From Massospora cicadina (Eukaryota; Entomophthoromycota; Entomophthoromycetes; Entomophthorales; Entomophthoraceae): DNA of 64,000 nt. Position 1 is the first letter of the stretch; each line of letters opens with the position of its first letter. Below the pieces are notes generated by a model, which worked only from the letters and a program-made list of their open reading frames with translations, searched no databases and was not told the DNA's origin. Positions 56,680 to 64,000 of the stretch are shown here, one piece after another. The stretch spans positions 1-64,000 of the forward strand of contig JAKSZP010004186.1 of NCBI GenBank assembly GCA_022478985.1. The letters run 5' to 3'. A program made the position numbers and the translations under genes.

Positions 56680-57910
56680 CAATATCCATTGGCATTTTGA
56701 TGAATTGCTTATGCAATAACCAGTTAAAATTGTAATTCTTCAGTATTTAAGCCCATCTCAAAAATTACCCTTCAGGGTCATTTATTTGTTGTAACCATTG
56801 GAGAGAGGCATGGTATGTGATAATGGTAAAGTGGGCTCCATACAGGTACAACTGGAAATATTTAATCATCAAAAATCAACGAGGCACTCACATTTAATAG
56901 TGCTGTAGTTTCTTTCAGCCTTACTTGCTCTTATTATAGTAAGCCACTGGGTGATTGACTTAGTATTGGTAGTGTTGCAATTGGAAAGCCCTAACTGCCA
57001 CGTCACTGGCATCAGTGAACAATAGGAATGACTGATTGAACCGCAGATGAATAACATGGTTTCTTACAAAGGAAAATCCTCAAAATATTAAAAGCCTGTT
57101 CCTGCTCAGGCCTCCATTTGAAGGGGACATTTTTTTCAGGAGATAGATGAGGGGTTTGGCTAGGTAAGCAACTGAAGGATATAATGGTGATATTGTCCCA
57201 CCAAGCTTAGTGATAGTTGGATATCCTTGAGGCTCTGGGGCGCGATATCCTCTCAATGGCTGCAACATTATCAGGAATTGGCTGAACCTCATTCTTTGCG
57301 ACTTTATGATCTAGAAATTTTACCTCATATTGAAAGAAAGAGCATTGTGAAGGCTTGAGTTTGATGGAGAATTTTGAAGAAGATTAGAGACTTCCTAGAG
57401 ATGCTCTGGATGGTCTTTAAGGGGTTTCAAAAATACAGTGATGCTGTCAAGGTATACAAGAACACAGGACAGTCAAAATATTACAGGATCCCATCCATGG
57501 CGCGTTGCACTGCAATGAGCGCGTTGCAAAAGGACTGAGACATCCACATGGGCTCAAATAGCCTCTTGTTAGCTATGAGATTGTACTTAGATCAATCCTT
57601 GGGTGCCAGCTCTACTTGTCATTATCCACTGGCGAGATCCATTAAATAAAAGTATTGGGACCCATAAAGCAAGCGGAAATATTCATCAATTTAGGGCAAA
57701 AGGTAGATTTCCTTCTTAGTAATAGAGTTGAGACATTGGTAGTACGTCACCACCCAATGGCTACCACCTCTTTTTAACTAACATGAGAGGAGAGGCCCAA
57801 GGGCTGCAGGAAGGCACCAACAATCCAGCCTGCAATAGCTGTACAAGCTCAACAGCCACCTGAGATTCTTCAATATTACTCTTCTGATAGGATGGTATTG
57901 GATAGATTTA
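56680..57910 (-). pseudogene. Reverse transcriptase-RNase H of element I (remnant)
   Basis: The box LVYLDSITVF (57443-57454) has Ser for the second Asp. RNase H has LLFTDASDVAVRAFQL (about 57025) and HPVAYYNKSK (56950). The plus-strand sequence around 57780-57830 gives, in reverse, the start of the RT core with a basic stretch. Broken by many stops and shifts. Confidence 0.75.
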
Positions 57911-58299
57911 GTGTATCCAGTCTCAACATAGTGTAGGAAACCATTCATTTTTTGAAGTCATAGGTGGAGTTTAAAAAGGACAGAGTGCTCTTTTAACAAA
58001 TGCTTGACACAGATCCATTGTTTCCTAGTTAACTCATGCCCACTAAAGGCATCTTTTAAATTACCATGGGAGGAGAATCTAGCCCAAATACCCATATACT
58101 CCAAAGTTATGCACATTATCAATCATTTATACAGACTGTAATAGAACATAAGCGTCTAGAGTATTTGGCCCAAAATTTCCTAAATTTATCAGTTAGGTTT
58201 GCTGGCAGAACCAAGATGGATTCATAATAAGCGGGATTAAAATCCCATGGAAGGTCAGGACTTCCTTGACAATTGGGTATCTAAGATTGTATCTCTATT

Positions 58300-58960
58300 A
58301 AGTGCTCAGGAGAGTTACTGACATGTACCATGGTGTTGATAATTACCTGAGACTTAGGCAGAATAGTAGTCAATTTTTATAAGTAAATAGGCATGCACTC
58401 CTGTTGTCTACTACAGTATGGGATATTGCACCCAAGCTTCCCTCACATGGTCTTTAATTCTATCAATCAGATTCTACTTTCCAAGAGGAAGTCCCAAGCT
58501 CTGCCCTCTGACTTGGCATTTTGAGATGTCTCAAATACCAGTGGGACCCTATGCCCCAATTAAGATAAAAATTTATCATCATAGTGTATGGCAGCAGAGT
58601 AGTCATAGAGAAACTGAGTCCTAAGGGGTAGATTTTAACTAAGAGTATCTAGTGTAACTGCTGAGGTATTCAGTGACAACTTGCTAAAATGAATAGGTAA
58701 TGAGGAGTAGGACCCAATAGATGAGTACATTGTGGTCCCGCCATACCATAAGCCATGTAGTGGGGTAAATCAGGCGCTATATTGTTGCGTTTCATTAGTG
58801 TTATTGAGATGACATCACAGGGGAGCCAAAATATTGACAATGGCATGAAAAGGAAACGTATGAACTTGAACATCAATTCGTGTTATTAAGCTTCCAAACT
58901 GAGGGGGCAGGGTAAGAAACATTAGTGATTCATCAGAAGAAGAGTAAAAAGTTACCTGTC
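58300..58960 (-). pseudogene. Protease region of element I (remnant)
   Basis: The frame 58670-58876 and its neighbours read NNIAPDLPHYMAYGMAGPQC, corresponding to the HYVVYRTSGADN segment of E and EYRTAGPINT of B. The active-site region upstream is not clean. Confidence 0.55.
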
Positions 58961-61010
58961 TTTTGTTATCAACTGGTACCAATTCATCCCCTCTCAGTCA
59001 ATAACTTTTGACTCAAGAGTTGTCAAGGGTTCTTGAGGCGGTAAAGGGATTTCATCATAGCGCGCCTCATTATTCACGCTGAATGACCTTTTACAGCTCC
59101 TCAGAAAGCCTTTTAACAATTGGCGTTATGCCAAAATCCGTTACAATAAGTGCATCAGGGTTTGTATTCTTCTGGTTCTTGACAACATGAACTTGAGGAT
59201 GAGTAGAGATTGAGATAAAAGCCTTTAGACTCAAGTTGGACACTGGGATCTCATTAAGAGCTTCTCTAATCTCACAGATAAAGGTGAAGTTGTTTTTGCC
59301 AAATCATATTAGTTAAACCTCAGGCTTAAATTTCAAGGCGGAAATTACAGAAATTATAGCTTTTCCAGCTTCACTCAGTTTGTGGCAACCAAGGACGTTT
59401 TTGAGCATAAAATTCATTGGCAAACTCCATAGGACCTTCTACATTGTTCAATCAAATATCCATAAACGCCTGCTTCTGGGTTTACAAGGTCTGGTTACTC
59501 CCAAACTTTGAACTTGATCAGTATGGACTTGTTCAGGTTTAACATCTCTTAAAAGGAAGAGCAAAAATCTCACAAGCCATGTTATTCAAATAGGAGTGCT
59601 ATCTTTTATTTTATGTTGGTCTGTAACTTCCTTTATTGAGCTATCATTAGCAAAAAGAAAGGAAGCAATGCCTCTCTGACCTGGAGTAATTCTTTCCTTG
59701 AAGCTAGGATTATAGTTTATAACAAAAAGTATGGCTAGTATATTGATGACAAGGGCAGGTGCAGGACCAGAGATCTTGGTTTCTGCATAGTATCAAGGGT
59801 CTGTTGATCCAAGCGTTATCACAGTTCTTTTTTGATCTACTTGTACTTCGTCCCAGTGGTGATTAAAAGGGACTGTGAAGGCCTTGAGGGCTACTTGTTC
59901 CTTAAGAGCTTGTATCTCAGCATGATGGTGTAGGAGCTGATTTGCACAATTTCTTAAGAGGGTCCCAAAATTATGTCAAGATGCTCAAATTAAGAGATAT
60001 AACTGTAAGTGAGCTTGGCAAATGTGCTGAAATTGTCTTTCTCATATGACAGGGCATTAAGAGAGACTATGGAAATTAAATGGGCCCCGTACATTTGAAG
60101 CTTGCATCCTGGGGCTATCTTTCCTATCTGATCTTACAGGTTTGCATTTATAGTTAGGATGGCCTGTTTCCATTCTTTTTTGGGATCATCAGGAGTATGA
60201 ACCAAAAAATTTGATGGCCCTTGGGGTCCGTAGGGACCTTATGGCCTTTCTAGCCCTTATATCCCTCAAGTTCCAGTGCACTATCACTTGAGGCTAATCG
60301 TTGATAACGGTGTTGTAACGCCCAAATAAGGTCCTCAATTTGGATAAGGCATTGACTCCAGGAGGATTTGAGGAGTAGCATGTTTTAATGAAGATGATCT
60401 TCAAGATAACTAGAGATCTCATTAAACATCCTAGCATTCTGGGTCCAAGCTTTATTAATCAATCAGCAATTGTCCATAATGGTCTCTCAGTTTTAGTGGA
60501 CAAATAAGGAGGCGGCCTTGTAGAAGTTGACAATATAAAAATGAAAAGTTTGGGCGAGTCCCTGTTGTTGTGCTATTTCACAATAATGTAGACTGACCAC
60601 TAGTAGGTTTTTATGCATAGTTGGTTGAACAAAGCTTTGGAGATAACATTCAGTTCCCAGATACAATTCTCCCAAGGGTATTAGAGTGAGGTGTATAGGT
60701 CTTGTATTGTAGAATACACGGTCATGGCAAGAAAATGACTGGAGTAACCTTCCATAGAGTATATATTATTCAGTAAATGCTAAATAAGTTCACTGATGTT
60801 ATCATGCTAAACTTGATAATGAGCTTGATCAACAGAGGGTGGTTTAAACTGAAAAGTGGCTTAAAAAACCAAGCTCTCAGGCTGAAAAAGACATATTTCA
60901 TACTAAGACATGTTGATCCATCAAGTTACACTTCTTAACCAGTTAAAGATTGGCTTTCATGGTTGGCATTGTTCTAAACAATTTATGATATAATTTTCTA
61001 TGTAAAGCTC
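58960..61010 (-). pseudogene. Gag region of element I (remnant)
   Basis: No long frame survives. The call rests on position between protease and primer-binding site, and on scattered short similarities to A/B gag. The 60493-60675 frame has no recognisable motif. Confidence 0.45.
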
Positions 61011-61013
61011 AGA

Positions 61014-61033
61014 GGCCCCTGAAGTGAGCACCA
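61014..61033 (-). other. Primer-binding site of element I
   Basis: Minus strand TGGTGCTCACTTCAGGGGCC, four bases from the LTR start at 61038. One change from the consensus. Confidence 0.8.
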
Positions 61034-61037
61034 CTTA

Positions 61038-61520
61038 TGTCAGCTTATCTGTTCTCTAGACTTTAAGCTGAGGTTCTTATGGAGCTCAAAGACGTTAAAT
61101 TGATGAAGCAGTCAACGGGGACTAAAAGATGAGATAAACAGAATATTTTTTGTTTTATGAAAATTCAATTTATATAGGGCAAGTTGAAACGCGTTGTAGA
61201 TAAAAATTTCATGGTACCCTATGGCAAGAACTGTCCATATTATTCTGGATTGACAGCTCAATTAATGCCTTCATTGTTCTCCATTGGCAATGATCTCATA
61301 TTTGCAATAATCAAAGTCATCCTTTACATGGTAAAGTAAACGAAGGTAAGAAAACTAGAAGGCATCTCTATTGATTCCTGTATGCTCAATAATCCCTGAT
61401 AAAAATTTCACAGATGTGCATCTGGTAGCAGGTTCAAATTTTGAGGGTTTGATAGTTGGCTCATCAATGGCTGATTTGTGAGTGAGAATCTCAATTTGTT
61501 TATTATCTCAAATCTTGACA
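61038..61520 (-). repeat. 5' LTR of element I
   Basis: 483 bp, TGTCAGCTTATC..AAATCTTGACA. It includes CTATATAAATTG in element sense (about 61175), a plausible TATA box. Confidence 0.8.
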
Positions 61521-62740
61521 TTTATTTTAAAAAACATTGTAAATGGTTGGGATCATTATAGGCTTATTTCTCAAGGAATAAAAATATCTAAGCTTTATGG
61601 TAGATTTTTTAAAAAGAGTTTTGTTTAAACATATGAAAGTTTTGAAAAAACAATATTTAGAAGCTACCTTCGAATTAACACATTGTCTGAAAATTTTAAG
61701 ATTTTTTTTGACAGAGTATATATTAAACATCCTTTAGGTAATTACTTGCTGTTTTAAAACAGAATTTTGGAGCATAAGTTCCAGAATCATAACATTTTTG
61801 GAGAATTGTGAGGACCAAACATGTTGGAAGCATGTATTATCCAATTGGTAATCCTTCTGTTAAAAAGTTACTTTAATAATTACTTTCATTCATTTAATAA
61901 ACTCTGTATGGCTTAGAGATAATTCCCATTTCTAATAAAAGTATTTATATTTAAAATATGTTTATTCTTTATAACTGACCAACTTTGATAAAAGAGGAGG
62001 TTCTAAATTTGACCTGTATATTTCTTATGTTTGCTCATATAAAATTGAAAAAATAAACCAATTTGAATGATCTATTTTTCAGCGAAAGTGAATGACTCAC
62101 TTAGGTCCTATCCCAATTTTGTTAAGATTAGCCTAGTATCCGACCAGAAATTTATTATTTTTAATGAAATTCAAAGATTAAAGGCGGTTAAAAGTCTATT
62201 TTTTTGTCAGATAAACCTAGTTCTGACATTTGGATATTAATAACTTTATATCAACTTTGTATAAAAACAACACTTCTGTGAGGACTGGTAAATCCATCTG
62301 GTAAAAGAAAAATCTGAATCATGGCACATTAGAGAATTGCAAGCTTAGTATCATAAATGGGATCCAATCTATATTCTGATTATAAAGTCATTAATGATTG
62401 TATTTGTGGCAATTTAGATTAGCCATTGTCATGATGTTATGATCACACTATTAAGTAGTACTCATTTATTTAGCTTTTTACCTGACTTCAAAAAAGAAGG
62501 TCCTCAATTCAACCCTATAATTTTAAAGTATGATGTTATTTTGTGCTAACTGAAAGTTCACCAGACAGCTCCATTACCAGTTCCTGGAGCAATTTACAAA
62601 TTAGATCAAAGAAAACAAGCTTTTAAAACATTTGGAAACAAATCATTCATTCATTTAATATATTTAGAACTTAGTCTGTTCATTGGTCTGTGAATCAAGA
62701 GATTATTTTTAGATCATAAACCCAAAGTCTAGAATAGCAT
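61521..62740. other. AT-rich stretch with two LINE-like tail relics
   Basis: No gene seen. 61978-62075 and 62470-62512 are inverted, diverged copies of the tail at 4400-4660 (GAACCTCCTCTTTTATCAAA and GAGGACCTTCTTTTTTGAAG on the minus strand). Confidence 0.55.
61978..62075 (-). mobile_element. LINE-like 3' tail relic, second copy
   Basis: Minus strand GAGCAAACATAAGAAATATA, then CAGGTCAAATTTAGAACCTC, as at 4585-4615. The match covers about 95 bp. Confidence 0.6.
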
Positions 62741-63932
62741 TGTTGGGATTTTGATATGCCCACACTATCCAGCTTAATCAACTATAATTTATCTTCTTGT
62801 CCACTAGGGGATTAATCCCACTAGTGGATGTGGGAGTTAGCAATTATGTAAAATAACTATTATTTGGAGTATTATTCTAAATGAATATTATGCAATTTTC
62901 CAGGGTTGATCCATCATATCAGTATGCCAGATTTCTTAATCCTTGTTGGGGGTAATCACCAGCAATAAACAAGTGGTAAGGTTGTCATTTTTACTTTTAA
63001 TAACTTAATTACCTTTTAGGAGTCAATTGGGCTTAGTCCTAATTATCTAAGAGGTTTATTTTTGCTGGGTGAGTAATGCCACATGTGGTAAAGCAACTTT
63101 ATATTAACCCTTTTTCAGGATCAAGACATGCTGTTTATGGGTAAGAGTCCCAATATCTAAGCAGGATGTCACCTAATAGGGGTAACTCAATGAGAACTGA
63201 GCAAAGGCGTTGGGACATGTTCTTTTTTCAACTCAGAAGAGTTGCATTGAGAGGTGGTGGTAGAATCCACTTAGAACTGATAAGGGAGATTACTAGTTTT
63301 GAGACCCTGAAGTTTAATTCATCAGCCACAGCTACCATTTCCAAATGGGGCGCCAACTAAAGAGTTAAGCGCTGAATTCCTTTATTGAAACCCATGGTTT
63401 TTTAATAATAAAGCAGATAAGAAAAACAAAAACACTTTATAGTTATACCGTTTTGCTCTTGTGATTAGAGTTTTCTGAAGGGCAAGAAGATCCTTTGTCT
63501 ATATTAATGTTAACTCTGCAGACATACATGATGAAAAGGAAGAAGAACCACTGAACCTAATCCTAGTTTATGTTCTACAGAAGTGACACTAAGAACCTAT
63601 AGACTTGAGCTGAGGTTAAGTTCTACCAAAGAGGGAAGAAGTCCCTAAAAATATTCCAGAATACCATAGAATAGGACAAGCGTTAGGTTGGCGTTGGACC
63701 TAATAATCATCTTTCCTAAAAGAAGCCCAACTAGAGTGTCGTCTTTATACTATTACTGCGCCATATAATTTTTATCAACAATTTCAACAACGTACATATA
63801 AGGAACCTGTGCAGCTGAACAAGGGTGCTGAAAAGAGTTATTATTTAAAGATTAAATTTATCTTGTACATTTAACTTGTGGCGCTCACCCCAAAAGAAGA
63901 CTTGAGTAGCCACCAATTCCCAAATTTTAACA
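62741..63932 (+). repeat. 5' LTR of element J
   Basis: 1192 bp, TGTTGGGATTTTG..CAAATTTTAACA, followed by two bases and a consensus primer-binding site, so a plus-strand Gypsy element starts here and continues past the window edge. The frame 63166-63360 inside has no known domain. A solo LTR of this family is at 51401-52324. Confidence 0.85.
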
Positions 63933-63934
63933 TT

Positions 63935-63953
63935 TGGTGCTCACTACAGGGGG
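63935..63953 (+). other. Primer-binding site of element J
   Basis: TGGTGCTCACTACAGGGGG, the best match to the shared consensus. The remaining 47 bases are leader. Confidence 0.9.
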
Positions 63954-64000
63954 TAGTTTAAGCTCTAAGCTAATTCTAAAAAAGAAGATCGTTTCAACAA

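Larger units (their letters stand above)
44245..61520 (-). mobile_element. Ty3/Gypsy element I, split by element H
   Basis: Right (5') LTR 61038-61520 (483 bp), with primer-binding site at 61014-61033. The left (3') LTR starts at 44245, runs to 44708 and resumes after H for a few bases (to about 55431). The polypurine tract follows (TTGAGGGGGCGTTAA on the minus strand, 55432-55446). The internal region (about 5.6 kb) is gag-pol of the B/E/H type, heavily decayed. Flanks GTTAC and TTTAT match weakly. Its decay, and H sitting inside it, make it one of the oldest insertions here. Confidence 0.85.

Overview
This 64 kb window looks like a transposon-dense region of a eukaryotic genome, most likely a filamentous fungus. 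The evidence is chromodomain-bearing Ty3/Gypsy elements, Helitrons with a PIF1-type helicase, short tRNA-headed SINEs, an AT-rich background, and a broken gene for a small secreted serine/threonine-rich protein with a GPI-anchor signal. The species is not identifiable; a repeat-bloated fungus such as a truffle relative is only a guess. There is no prokaryotic organisation, CRISPR array, rRNA or free-standing tRNA, and no intact host gene.

Layout. 1-2046: 5' end of a minus-strand Gypsy element (A) cut by the window edge, its LTR carrying a SINE. 2047-5631: helicase remnant, two minisatellites, a LINE-like 3' tail, then apparently unique DNA. 5632-12735: a host gene for a GPI-anchored protein, split by Gypsy element B (5917-12438, 767-bp LTRs, ATGAT duplication). 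12736-14632: a non-autonomous Helitron immediately upstream of that gene, itself hit by a SINE. 14633-17715: AT-rich, one mariner-like hairpin relic. 17716-23910: an unrecognised decayed minus-strand coding region, split by three LTRs with almost no internal sequence (18298-21937). 23911-30102: plus-strand chromodomain element D. 30103-32146: AT-rich with a SINE. 32147-44025: minus-strand element E, interrupted inside its protease by chromodomain element F (36109-42047, ATGGC duplication). 44245-61520: minus-strand element I, whose 3' LTR is split by plus-strand element H (44709-55418); H in turn holds three solo LTRs from other families. 61521-62740: relics. 62741-64000: 5' LTR and primer-binding site of plus-strand element J, leaving the window.

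The Gypsy elements fall into two groups. A, B, E, H, I, J and the mini-internal LTR family carry closely related primer-binding sites of the form TGGTGCTCACTACAGGG one to four bases from the LTR. D and F have a YMDD-type reverse transcriptase and a C-terminal chromodomain and show no such site. All are inactivated by stops and frameshifts. Many catalytic losses are of the kind produced by C:G to T:A transitions (DTG to DTR, YLDD to YLDN, integrase Glu to Lys, CGA to TGA), which fits cytosine deamination or repeat-induced mutation. Only D and E keep a canonical reverse transcriptase YxDD box.

The least conventional signals are: tiny (16-27 bp) poly(A)-tailed insertions sharing the 3' end CTAGTACTAAAA, two with 14-15 bp target duplications and all absent from the sister LTR; a roughly 20-bp inverted repeat that places the polypurine tract and LTR end in a loop; a 21-bp palindrome identical in both H LTRs; and an 11-bp perfect hairpin in the leader of D.
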